Origin: Pyrocephalus nanus
Lineage: Eukaryota; Chordata; Aves; Passeriformes; Tyrannidae
Assembly: GCA_038380795.1 (NCBI GenBank)
Contig: CM076259.1
Coordinates: forward strand, 78,644,224 to 78,708,223
DNA length: 64,000 nt
Direction: 5' to 3'
The notes under the pieces are model-generated. The model saw nothing but the letters and a program-made list of their open reading frames with translations. It did not search any database and was not told the origin of the DNA. The position numbers were made by a program, and so were the translations under genes. This document shows, one piece after another, positions 1-12,190 of this stretch; position 1 is the stretch's first letter; each line of letters opens with the position of its first letter.

Positions 1-3000
1 ATACTTAAATATTGCTGTTAATTTATGAATGTGAAACTTACACTTGTTCAACATTAGGTTTTAAGAGTTATCTGAACTAAATGCCATTTTCCCCCTTAAA
101 ACTTGCATATAGCATCTATTAAAATATAACTTATGCTTTATATCAGCTGAAATCAGCTGCTCCACTTCTTGAAGTCTTTCCAGTTCTAAAAAGGCCATCC
201 TTTCTGTAGGGGAATGAATAATGTAGGTTAGCTTGTTTCTGTGGGCATTTATTACAGCCATACAGAACAGTTCCTGGAGAGGTTTTCTATTTCTTATTTA
301 GCAGCAGTGAAAATTGCAATTATTCTATTTACTTGGCTTGCCACTGTGGCAAAGAGTAATTCTTTGGACTGTGAGGAGGAAATGTTTGTTTTCTCTGGCT
401 GCTCCTTGCATATGCTTTTCCAATTATAATTAAATATGGATATTTACTGATAAAATAGGGCATTTTTCAAGTTCAGTTAAACTGATTTTTTAGATCCAAG
501 TTATAGGCTTAGGCAACCCATCTTGTGCTTTGTATAATGCTGTTCGTTATAGAGAACTAATAGACAGCATAGCAAATCAATAAAACATCACCATACACGT
601 CAGATGAACATTAGGGCTGTAAATTCTTCATCAGGAAGAATCTGTAGGGGAAAAAAGGAAACAAAAGCTAGATCAAAAGCGATGTGGGAAATTAATGTGG
701 AGAAGATGAAAGGGAAGGAAACGAACAATAGGGTTGATGTAAGTAGAGGATTAGGTAAAGCAGAAGCTATAATTTTTTATGGAACAGAGGAAGATACATT
801 GAGAATAATTGTTATGGGAGGTGCAAGTAGTGGCAAGTTGAAAATGAAATGTATTTAATGGCCTTATGAAAACTGGGGCTTGTATGTGAATTGTGCTTAT
901 CATTAATTTCCAAGAAGTAGTTTCCTTATAGTTTTTCTAGTATCATGTGCTATTCTATCAGTGGCATTCACAAAAGCTTATTGGATTCTTCTGCAAGTTA
1001 AATTACTGTGCTATCATCACTCAACGTTGTTTAGCTCCAGATAACAATTTTATTTAAAATATTTGAAGCCAGCCAAACCTTCAGTTCATATCTGCTGATT
1101 CTTTGTATATGCAGCACTAGGTTAACTGGCTTGCTTAAAGGAGCGTTTACAGACACAGCTCGTTACTTGGTACAGATTATGATGTGCAGTGGGAAGTTCT
1201 GCAACTTACTCTGAAAGTTCCTAGAATACAGGATAAACTGAAATTATTGTTAGGGCAAAATGATACATGTTTTAAGCATGCTAAATGCTGTTAATAATGT
1301 TTTAGGATTAAGGGATGCCTTTATTCCAAACCATGCATAAGGCTGTTGTCATGAGTACTTTGAGAATAATCAGGACTGGGATGTTCTGTGTTCCTTGGCT
1401 GTCCTTTGCTGTATCTCACTCCATGCAGAGGGTAAGGGAACCCAATCCCTGGCTCTCAGATTTCAAGGTCATCCCAGTCTCCAGCAGAGCAGCAGTAGTG
1501 CTGCAAAATATCAGTATCCTTATGCTTGGGAGAGACCATGGAGGAAAATCTGAAGGAACAGTGCTACCTTCTTTTTTGGGTCTTTTAACCTGCAACTAAT
1601 ATGGGAAGCCCTGAGCAGTGGAGTGGTGGAGGCATTTGTTCCTAAGGGAAATTTCTTGATCATTGGCTTAAACGATTCTTCCTGGAGAATCCTAATTTTT
1701 TCCCATAATTCTGTCCTACTACTCATACCAGTCAAGAGTTATGATGATTACACATGTAGGAGGTTTTGAAACTGTTGTTATTCCTGACTGTTCTCTGTTT
1801 GCCAGTGTCCATTTGTAAGACAAAGCATTGGACATGGAGGTGCTGGGAGGGAAGCACGTGTGATGGTGGGGTATTATGTAGTTCTGTTGCTAATAATTTG
1901 AAGGCTGACCCTTTCAATGTTTTGTTGTTTACTGTAGCAGTATATTCAAGCCCACTTTCAGTCCTTCTTGCCCTGTCTGTGCTGTTCTCGATTCCTCACC
2001 ACCTTTTGAGTAATGAGGCCTTGAATTATAGATATGTGATTGTACCAGGGTCTTTGTAGCCCTTTCCTTACCACTTATGCTCTGTTTGATTTTTCTCATG
2101 TGTGAAGTTAGCTTTATTAAGATGATGTTCTCAGTAGGGCCTCTGTATAGACAGGGACTGTGATTTCCCTGTTCTGAATCTGTGTCCCTTGTCTTTTTGA
2201 CCTGGTGTTACACTAGCTATTTAGGGGGTTTATTCTATCCAAAATTAATTTTTAATTTGCCGGTGTTTTCTTTTAACTTTACTGTGTGTTTTGAATTTTT
2301 TTTAAGTGTCTTTCAGCTTTTAAACACTTTTCATTTTACCTGCCTTATGCACTGTATTATATTTCCTGTTGATATACTTGCACAGAACCTCTCAAGCTAT
2401 TTAAAAATATTAGGAAGGTCTTAACCTTTTTCTTTTGGCTTTGCTTTATTTCATGGATACTTTCCCGAATTCCCCATTTCCAGCTGCATTGATTCTCTGG
2501 AGTTTAGATGCAGCCTTTAGAAAGCCCTAGTTCTCCAAAGAATGCCCTTGCGCAGTTACGTTTTCTGTTATTTTCTGGTTGAAAACTTGTATGGAGCACA
2601 ATCTTTAACATGATCTTCTGTTGTGTACTTTTGAGGCTCTGTGGTGCTTCCAACTACTTGCTGTTACCATGTCAAAATTAAATCTTGTTTCTTAGAATGA
2701 GTTTCCACTTCCTGAAATAGATGAGATCAGATGATTGTCCCCCCATATCATGTCATTGTAGATAAACTGCAATTGTTTTTACAGCGTATGCATATAACTG
2801 TCTTTGTAGTATGTGGTGGAGTGGCTTGGACTGGCTTATCTCTTTACAAGCAGGGATGCCCCTTGCAGAAAGTTTACTGTAAATAAATTTACTGGGAGCA
2901 AAATCAGTTCAGAGTCATTGCATTCATTGCACTGAGCTTTTCTCCAGTTTCCAAAGAGGAGAAGGAATTTCTCTTACGGAGATTTTCTTGTTCTTTCTGG

Positions 3001-6000
3001 AACCCCTCTGTGTTTTGGTGCAGGGACCATTTTATATGACTAGGGTAGTGGAATATGAGTGTGTATGCTTTTACAGGTGTCCCATCTGTTATGTAGAATG
3101 TTTTACACAATGCATGTTAGACAGAGCTCAGGCAGATTTACTGGGCTCAGGCATTGGGTTCTCATTTAAAAATGTTAGGAGAAAGTAGGAAAATATTATT
3201 GTCTCTGAGGACTGCTACGACTTTGAATATCAAGGTGTAGCAGTCTGCAGATAAACTTCTCACATTTTCCCATCTCACTGATCTTTTGCAGCTACACTGG
3301 AGAATATGAAATGATGGCTGTTAAATTGAAAGATTCTGTCTTGTCTTTTAAGTTTATAGAAAAAGGTGATAGGAAGATTAGGTTAAGAAAATTAATGGAG
3401 TTTCTGGAAAGTCCCCAAATGTTTTTAGAGATAGCACCATAGTACAATTCTATGTAAGACAAGCCTTTTGTGACAAAACCTTTAAAAAAACAAGTCTACA
3501 CATTTCCCATGGTATTTAAACTGTCAAAGGTAATAGAAACTGTAGTGTCAGAATGCCCCTTCCATTGCTACCTGAGAAACAGATCTCATGATTTTTTTTG
3601 GTATCTTCTGTCCAACTGGTTTTCTTCCAATCTAACATGTAGTTGATATCTAGTTCATAATATCAGTGTTGTAGTAAATATGTAGCTTAATGTATGCTGA
3701 TTGCATGTTTTATTTAAGACAGTGTAAAACGTACTCTGTTCTTGTTGACAGCTGTTAGAAAGATATGTATATTTGATTTGTCCAAAGTCTGAATATTTAT
3801 AGATGATTAAAATGAAGAGGTTATTTAGCAGGTGCTGACTGCAATTTTGTAGCTGCAGTATTATCACTTCATGAGGTTTTTCGGTTGAGGAAACTGTCTT
3901 TGTTTAATGCTAAAGGATGTAGGTAATCTGTCTCTAATGCCAAATTATTTCAGGGTGTGTTTCACTTTTTCCCCTACATTTACGTAGATCGGAAAAATGA
4001 ATGTTCCAAACAACTTGTGAAACAGTTTCCATATTAACTTTTATGTACTAAAAATGTAATTAAAATTGTTCAACCCAAAACATAAAAAGCCCTCTAAAAT
4101 TTAATTTATATGTCTTTTAAAAAGAAAATATTGTTTTATTTAACAGCTTTTGTTAATATGGTGAATTTGAATTTACCCTGGTAAAAGTCAGTAGCAAGCC
4201 ACTATCACCTCTTTAAATGTAAGTGGCAGGAACCATGAGGAAATACTGAATTTGAAGAGGTATCTATTCACACATGGTACTTCTATGCCTCTGGAGTGAA
4301 TACATGGTAATCAGTTTGTTATCATAAACAATGCAATCCCATTAACTTTTAAGGAAAATAGCATTAGATGTAAACATCTTTTTTACATTGCTACATGATT
4401 TGATTTGTTCTGCATATGGAAACACTTCAAAACTTTTTAGCATTTCATCTTTTGCGTAAGTGGCTTATGACTCTTGTGATATATCATCTTCTTCCTGCTG
4501 TGTCAGCTTTGCATCCTTATTCCCTGTGCACTAGCCTCTGTTCTTCCCTTTTCTTTTTATCAGTGACACATCTGGAGCAGTTCTTAGACCATTTTCTGGG
4601 GACTTCTGGATTTATTTTAAAGCTTGAGGAGGGGTTTCTAAAGATGGAATTTGCCTACTACTACTAATTCCCTACAGTTCTTTTTTTTCCCTGACAAATG
4701 GCTGGTGTGTTTTGGTTAAAATGAGCATTGTTGTGTTGGTACTGGTCAAATATGCCAAGAGACATGATTTGAGTTTGTTGTGGTTGGGGAACAGGAAATG
4801 AGGGAAGGGATTTGGTAAGTATCCCATGATGCTGTTACTTCTGACCAGCTTCTGGAAAGTTATCAGTTAAAACACTTGCTTTGGTTTTAAAGTCATTAAA
4901 CTTCAAAACTAAGCAAACAATGGGAATAGATTTGTTGGTACTTTTTATTGCATCTAGTCTCTTCTTCCTCAATGCTTATTTTTATTTCTAAAATGAAAGT
5001 ACTTTTATATCTTCTGGCTCAAAGAAAAGGTCTCCAATAAACACTATTTTTTCTTATACTTGGGGAACAATACAGCTAGACTAGCTGTTACCATTTTATT
5101 TTTTTCCTTAATCCATTGGTTTGATAGAGCATACAGAAGTGTTCTTTTTGGCTGTTTAATCAAACAGCATTGCAGATGATATCAAAATTAATTTGGCTTT
5201 TAAAAGAATGAAATTTATTCTATGATATGTTTATTGTTCTGAAGCATCTGGGGCAGTTTGGGGAAGATGCAACAGCAGATATTTTGCATGTGAAGCTTTT
5301 AGTTGAAGTGGTGAATAACCTTGGATTGGGTATATCCGAAGGACTAGTGTTGACCTATATCCTGTTGTGACAGCTGAGAGCAGCAGGTTGGAACTGCTGG
5401 ATGAAATCCATACCCAGTTGCCCACTGTACTTTCTTCTTGTCACTGCACAATGTCATACCAAAGACAGTTCTTTTCTTTCATTTTTTTAAAATGGTTGCT
5501 TATTCTATCTGTTTACTGCTTTGAAGAGAAGAACCTTGCTACTGTGGTGGTACAGTCGGAAAAGTAATTGAAATCAGTGGCAGACTGTGTCCAGTCTGAG
5601 CATCCACCCTACATAACTAGGCTGAGGTGGAATACTACTTCCAATTACAATAAAGTGATGCTTTTCTTTCTCATTAGCCGTTTTGATGCCTGCTGATTTT
5701 GTTGAATCTCTGTATGAAGTTGTAAATGGTGTGTGAAATAAAACACTTTGCAGTTGATGGATATGATCCTCATGATTACAAATGCTCTTCAAATTGCTGT
5801 AGTATGCTTTGTTTAGATCAGACGTGGAAGTCTACCTAATGCATAATACTCACTTTAGAAAGGAGATAGAACTAAGACCAATGTCGGGTATGGTCTCCCT
5901 GTATTCTTCTTTTTGGGAGGGAAACAAAGTTGGCTTTTAGACATAATCATCCTAATTTATATTTTTCTGGACTGGTATCTGGGTAGTGGTACTGGGAGTT

Positions 6001-8340
6001 CCTCGCTGGCCTGTATTAATTCCCATCCCTTTCTCCTAATTAAAAAATTAGATACTTGGGAGTTATACATGACTTATCAACAGCACATTGGCAATCAAGG
6101 CAGGAATTTATTAATTCTTGACTCTAAGCTGGAGATCCACCTTCTGGTATACAGTCTATTTAAAATGAAATCTGTCTTAGCTTGTGTGTCCTTATTATGT
6201 AGCTTTCACTGAATGAAATGAATATTCACTACATGAATATATGTATTAAGTGAATGCTTAAAAAGAAAGAAATGTATTCCAAAATGTGTTTTGTCTAAAA
6301 GAGTAGTATGAGTTTTAGTCTGTTGTGTTTTGTAATGGCACTTTAATATGATAATGTCATTCTACTCTTTGAGAATTTATACTGTCAAGTAGAATAGGGC
6401 TTGGGATCCTTATGAAGTGAAAGAATGGAAACTTGTCAGCTCAAAGTAATTTTGCAATTAGGCTTGCTTAGTGATTTCAGTATATAGGCATGAATCATGA
6501 GTCAAAAACTACTAAAACACTGGTTCTACTTTATCATTGCTATTTATTTTATCAGTATGTTTTTAGCTCCCAGCATAATGCTCCTAGTCACCCAGATTCT
6601 GTCATTTGGTCTCTGTGCTAAAACCCTTTTCAACATAGAAAATGAAAATATCCCTGTTCATTTTCCTATCAGGCAAGGAAAGGTGGAGTGCAATGCAGCT
6701 TTCAAAGTGCCCTGTATGCATATGATAGCAATAATCTTTGAACCACCTGCACCATTTTCCAGTCATCTAGGAGCAGTACCTGTAGCCAGGCTGGAGTATA
6801 TTTAGCTGGGCAGAGCCAGAGCATTTGTTTCTGTAGAGCAATGGGAAAAGGAAAGCAAGTCATGTCCTCTTTTCTCTTCCACACTGGTCCAGTAACAATA
6901 GACAGCTATATTCCCGAAACAAGCTGTACCTTCTGTATCTGAAGCTGTTGCCAACAAATGTCAATGATTTTTAATAGCTGTTTTATTGTCTTGCTGTATT
7001 TTTAACTTCTCCCCCCTCCCCTCTTTTTAGTTTTAGTGGGCTCAGGCAGGTTACAAATATGAGATGTCATCTTAGTAATGACTCTACAATGAAAACTGAA
7101 GTAGTGAAACAAAGCATTTGCTGCAGTCAAGTGTTTTTGTTGCATACAGCCTCTCGACTAGGTTTTGCAGAGAGGATCACTTCCCTGGTGAATGCTTAAA
7201 GGAAGCCCTTGCTGATTAGAGGTGATGAAGGCCATCACTTCTCTCTCTTGTTTTGTTTTGATTCTGTTGTTGTTAAGCTGAGGAGCTGATGCCTGTTGTG
7301 TGCTCTTTTCCTTGGTCTTTAGGCTGGCATGCTCCCATTTCTAAAATGAGACCTACCAAAGCAGCTAATGGTAATTTGCATCTATAAGTGCTACTTTAAA
7401 GAAAAGAGAGATAATTTGAATGTGTGCACATGTGTTTGATTTATTCTAGTGGTTATGTGCTATTTGCTGCTCTTGTGATTAAGGACTGCCCATTCTGTGA
7501 ACGTGGTTAATACTTTGAAAACTTGAAAGATATGATGGCACCCCACACAATGTCAAAATGTGCATTTGAAGTAAAAGCCCAGCAATTCAGATCCTCTGGT
7601 CTTGTTCATAGCAGGTAAAAGGCTGCCTTGATGACACTTAGAGCAAATGAATTTCTCTCCTGCAGTCATGCACTGAATAAATTGCTAGATCTAGTTTGGT
7701 ACAAAAGGACATGATCTATAAATAGTTAACAGAGCTTTCTTCAGGACAAGTGATCTATAGACTGGAACTCTCTCTTGGGGTCTTTTAAAAAAGTAAGTGC
7801 TGATATGAACAAAAGGAAAGTTTGTTTAAAAAAAAAAAAAGGCCTTTTTAATGAGATTGAAACTCACATACTTTAGCTCTCTTTTGAGAGGATCTGGCCA
7901 ACCACTTCAAAAGTCCAAAAGGCTAACCTTACAGTCACTTGAAGAAAAGAAAAAAGGTAAGTCCGTTTATCTGATGTGAATATACTGTCAATAACTGCAA
8001 TCTGAAAATGCAAGCTAAAAGAGCTGGTTAATTTGAATCAAAGAAATTTCTGCCTTATAAGCATCAATGAGTTCAGCTTTTACTTGAAAATCAGGTTCAA
8101 ACTTAAAGGAGCTTCTCTTTATGACATTTTTATGAGTTTGTCGATACACCACACTGTTGGCCACGGGGTCTCTGTCCTATATGTTCTTTTTTGCACTTTT
8201 TTGGCAGCTAATCTTGCAGTTTTTTTGACCCTTGGTATCTGTGATAAGTGAAACTTCTAAGACATTTTATTGTGCTAAAGGAAGTGTCCTGTGTACCATA
8301 TTTCATCATATGGCATTTTGAGAAGAAAGCAAAATTTTAT
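1..8340. other. PCCA upstream intron, left part
   Basis: This is intronic sequence upstream of the first visible exon. It is AT-rich with ordinary short tracts, such as the A-run near 7827-7839. Open frames here are at most about 100 codons, overlap on both strands and resemble no family I know. I see no convincing CR1 copy, RNA gene or exon. The exon that should precede 17328 was not found here, so it probably lies to the left of the window. Confidence 0.6.
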
Positions 8341-10375
8341 AAAATCAAAGAATCAGTAAGGTTGGAAAATACCTTCAAGATCATAAAGTCCAACCTTTGA
8401 CCAAACACACCTCATCAACTAAACCACTGCCATGTCCAGTCATTTCTTGAACAATTCCAGGGATGGTGACTCTACCACCTCGCTGGGCAGTCTGTTTCAA
8501 TGCTTAAACACCCTTTCAGGGAAGAAATTCTTCCTGATGTCCAACCTGAACCTACCCTGACACAGCTTGTGGCTTTTCTCTCCTGTCCTGTTGCTAATTG
8601 CCTGGGAGAAGAGGCAGACTTCCACCTCGCTACAGCCTCCTATTGGGTAGTTGTAGAGAATGATAAGGCCTCCTTTTCACCTCACTAAACAACCCTTGCT
8701 CTCTCAGCCACTCCTCACAGGACGTATTCTCTATGTATGTACTCTGACTCTATGTCTTTCTTGTACTGAGGGGCCTAGAATGGAACACAGTCCTCAAGGG
8801 GTGGCCTCTCCATTGCTGAGTATGAAGGGACAGTCACTGCCCTGGTCCTGCTGGTCATACTATTTCTGATGCAAGTGGGGATGCTGTTGGTCTTCTTGGC
8901 CACCTGGGTGCACTTGCGGCTTATTTTCAGTGGCTGTTGGCCAGTACTTCCAGGTCCTATTCTGCCAGGCAGCTTTCCAGGCCTTCTTCCCCCAGCCTGT
9001 AGTGGCATTGGGTGGTTGTGACCCAAGTGCAGGACTGAGCACTTGGCCTTATTGAAGCTCATACCATTGGCTTTGGCCCATTGATCCAGCTTGTCCAGAT
9101 CCCTCTACAGAGCCTTCCTACCCTCCAGCAGATCACCACTCCCACCCAATGTCGTAATGTCTGCAAACTGAGAGTACACTCAATCCCCTTATCCAGGTCA
9201 TTGATAAAGTTATTAAATAGGATTGCCCCAGTACTTAGCCCTGGGGAACAGCACTTGTGACCAGTTGCCAGCTGGATGTAACTCCATTCATCACTGCTCT
9301 CCGGGCCTGGCCATCCAACCAGTTTTCAACCTGAAGAAGAGTGCATCTGTCCAAACCATGGGCTGCCGTCTTTTCCAGGAGAATGCTGTGAGAGACAATA
9401 TCTAAAGCTTTACTGAAGTGCAGGTAGACAGTGTCCACAGTCTTTTCCCCTTATACTCTAGGCAGGTCACCTCATCAAAAAAGATCAAGTTAGACAATCA
9501 GGGCCTGCCTTTCCTAAACCCATGCTGGCTTGTCCTGATCCCCTGACTATCTCTGCATGCCATGTCAGCCCACTCAAGATGACCTGTTCCATAACCTTCC
9601 CTGACACCAGGATCAGGCTGGCAGATCTGTAGTTGCCCAGATCCTCCTTCTTGTAGATGGTTGTCACATTGGCCAGCCTCCAGTCATCTGGAACTTCCCT
9701 GGTCAAATAAGACTGTGGCTTGGCGAGCTCTTCCACCAATTCCCTTAGTACCCTCGGATGGATCCCATCTTACCCCATAGAGTTGTGAGTGTTTAAGTGT
9801 CTCAACAGTTTGGTAACTACTTCCTTCTGGATTGCAGGGGGTCTATTCTGCTCCTAGCCATGTCTATCAGTTCAGGGGGCTGGTTGCCCTTAGGATAACC
9901 AGCCTTTCTGTTGAAGACAGGAGCAGAAAAGGCATTAAGTACCTCAGTCTTTTTTTCATCCTTAGTTACGATGTTGCTCTCTACATCCAGTAATGGATGG
10001 AGATTTTCTTTGGCCCTCCTTTTGTTGTTAATGTATTTATAAAAACACTTTTTATTATATTTCACAGCAGTGGCCAAATTGAGTTCTAGCTGAGCTTTCG
10101 CCTTTCTAATTTTCTCTCTACATGATCCTTGTATTCTTCCTGAGTTTCCTGCCCCTTCTTCCAAAGGTCATAAACTCTTTTTTTTCTTTGAGTTCCAGCA
10201 AAAGCTTCCAGTTCAGCCAGGCTGGTCTTCTTCCCTGCCGGCTTGTCTTTCGGCATGTAGGGATGGCCTGCTCCTGTGCCTTTGAGATTTCCAACCTAAG
10301 TATGTGCAGCCTTCCTGGACCCCTTTGTTATTAAGGACTGTTTGCCAAGGGACTCTCTGAAACAGTGAGTTCTCT
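8341..10375 (-). mobile_element. CR1 LINE, 5'-truncated, minus strand
   Basis: This is a 2-kb CR1 non-LTR retrotransposon. On the + strand it begins with the complement of the 3' end (AATCAAAGAATCAGTAAGG, then a TTGGAAAATACCTTCAAGATCAT-like block). It then runs back through the 3' coding end into the reverse transcriptase of ORF2. Diagnostic minus-strand peptides are KCFYKYINNKRRAKENLHPL near 10.0 kb, EVPDDWRLANVTTIYKKEDL near 9.7 kb, YLHFSKALDIVSHSILLEKT near 9.4 kb and FNKAKCSVLHLGHNHPM near 9.05 kb. The upstream end fades at about 10375, in the sequence reading QRVPWQTVL. Several stops and frameshifts show it is dead. The 3' tail octamers are badly eroded, so the insertion is old. The 3' boundary is accurate to about 10 nt and the 5' one to about 60. 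Confidence 0.95.
8775..10375 (-). pseudogene. CR1 ORF2 reverse transcriptase remnant
   Basis: This is the coding remnant of the CR1 element, broken into at least four frames (10375-10213, 10164-9817, 9739-9485, 9438-9235, then 9062-8775). In order they cover the linker before the polymerase, fingers/palm with DFSKAFDTV written here as HFSKALDIV, the PQG turn, and thumb/3' parts with RPPLEDCVPF. The catalytic FADD motif reads FADI on the complement of 9156-9167 (TTT GCA GAC ATT), so the second essential Asp is lost. The endonuclease half is missing because of 5' truncation. It cannot make an active enzyme. Confidence 0.85.
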
Positions 10376-10599
10376 TTCACTGAGCAGTTGAGACCAGTCA
10401 GCTTAAAAGTGCTTTCAGTGTGGATTTCCATGTAAAAGCTTGTATGACCTGTGCTTGTAAAGTTGAAGTTTTAGTGGCAGCGCAGGCCAAGGTGGTGATG
10501 GTAACAAAGGAACTGGCATGTGTTGCTGGTGTGGATGTTAATCCTGTCAAGAGTCCTCAGGTATGTACAGAAACGCTGTCAGATATCTAAGGACAGCAT
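10376..10599. other. Spacer between two opposed CR1 copies
   Basis: About 220 nt separate the minus-strand CR1 from the plus-strand one. The sequence may still hold unrecognised, diverged CR1 on either side. I see no gene or clear target-site duplication. Confidence 0.4.
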
Positions 10600-11740
10600 C
10601 CTCTACATGCAAGAATACTCAGGAAAATAAACAACTTTATCAGGAAAAGAGCTTTGTTAAGAAAGGTATAATGGCAGAGCTCCAAAGTAAAAGCAGCATG
10701 TGAGAGATAAAAGCCTGGACAGGATACAAAGGAGGAATTTAAAAATGTTTTCTGAGCATAGAGGGATGATGTTAGGAAAACCAAAGCTTACCTTGAATGT
10801 TGCAAGGAATGTCAGGAAAACACAAAGATCTTCTATCACTGCATTAGTAATAGAAAGCTGAAAAGAGGAAATCCTCCATCAACAAAGGAGTAAAAACAGC
10901 AGACACAGATTAGACTGAGACACCTAAGGACATCTTTGCTTCTGTCTTCACCAGCAAGATCTCTGAGGCCTGTTTTATTAGGGGAAGGATTTGGGACATA
11001 GGCAGATACATATCAGGCCAGTGATTGGGAGAGTTCAATGCCTGGAAGTTCTTAAATCCAGACAGATTGCATCCAAGAGTACCAAGAGAGCTGTCTGATG
11101 TGGTCACAAGACTGCAGTCTATATGTTTGAAAGGTCATGAAGACTGAGGGAGGTCCTTCATTACTGGTGAAAAGTGAATATTGCACCAGTCTTGAGAAAA
11201 GGCCAAAAGCAACCCCCCTCAAACTGTAGCCTGGTCAGCTTCATTTCAATCCCTCAGAAATTTATGAAGTGGAGCACATTTGTAGACACATGGAGAAGGT
11301 GGTGGGGAGCATGAATTTACTGAGGGATGATCAGCCTGACAGCCTTCTATGATAAACGGACAGAATTGGTAGTCTAGGGAAGAGCAGTGAATGTCATTTA
11401 CCTTGACTTCAGCAAGTCTTTTGGCATGATTGCACACAGTCAGATGGATAAAAAGCCAGTTGAGTGGTCAGGCTTGATGGGTCATGGTTAATAGGTTTAA
11501 TGGGTTGTACTCCACTTGGAGATAACCAAGGATCTGCAAGGTTCTGTATTGTGACCAGCCCTATTCAACAAACTTATCAATACCTAGAAGCGGCAATGGG
11601 AGTGCAGTCATAAATTGACAGAAGACATAGAGAAAGTACTCAATACAGTCAAGGGCAATGCTGCCACCCAGTGGGACCTAGACAGGCAAGAGTAGTGGGT
11701 TAATGGGAACTTTGTATAACTGAACAAAGTAAGTGTCTGT
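10600..11740 (+). mobile_element. CR1-type LINE, old, plus strand, both ends missing
   Basis: This is a strongly decayed LINE ORF2 fragment in + orientation. Readable pieces in order are IFASVFTSKISEAC near 10.93 kb, LHPRVPRELSDVV near 11.07 kb, DDQPDSLL near 11.33 kb, NVIYLDFSKSFGMIAH near 11.39 kb (the reverse transcriptase palm motif), and AATQWDLDRQE near 11.66 kb. They keep the order of avian CR1 ORF2 but sit in several frames with stops. It is much more diverged than the neighbour at 8341-10375. It stops within the coding region at about 11740, well short of any 3' tail, where sequence of opposite orientation begins. Confidence 0.8.
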
Positions 11741-11744
11741 CTTG

Positions 11745-12190
11745 TGGACACAGTATCTAGATGTGGTCTGAATTTTGAGCAGAAGGATCTAATCACCTCA
11801 TTCTATCAGCAGACTACACTTCTGTTAACAGAGCACTCATAGCAGCTTTTGGTGCCAGGGCGTGCTGCTGACATTCATGTCCTGCTGACATGTCTGCCCA
11901 CATCTCCAAGTCCACTTCCACAGAGCTGCTCCCCAGCCAGTCACGTTGCAGCCTGTATTGTTACAATGGGCTCTTCCTTCTCACATGTTGAACTTAAAAA
12001 TTAGTCTTGAATTTTACAAAGTTTCCATAAGCCCCCTCCTCTTGCCTGTCTAGGTCCCCTGGATGGTACCTCCGAGCTAGAGTGTGTTAACTGTTTACCC
12101 CAGTTTTGTGCCATCTGTAAACTTGACAAGAGTACACTGTCACCTCTTCCAGGATATGGTCCTGGAAAATGTCAAATACTTTATGGGCAA
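11745..12190 (-). mobile_element. CR1 fragment, minus strand
   Basis: The + strand shows complements of CR1 coding sequence: the block around TTTTGTGCCATCTGTAAACT at 12104-12123 is the FADD/TKLG region (here FADG), followed leftward by a recognisable but gapped thumb region. The minus-strand frame near 11.79 kb reads FRPHLDTVSTRQT, like RPHLEYCV of CR1 ORF2. The 3' end is missing. It abuts the plus-strand CR1 with no visible spacer. Confidence 0.7.

Noticed and set aside
8500..9405. Open frames on the + strand across 8.5-9.4 kb
   Set aside because: They are the antisense of the CR1 element and do not represent separate genes.
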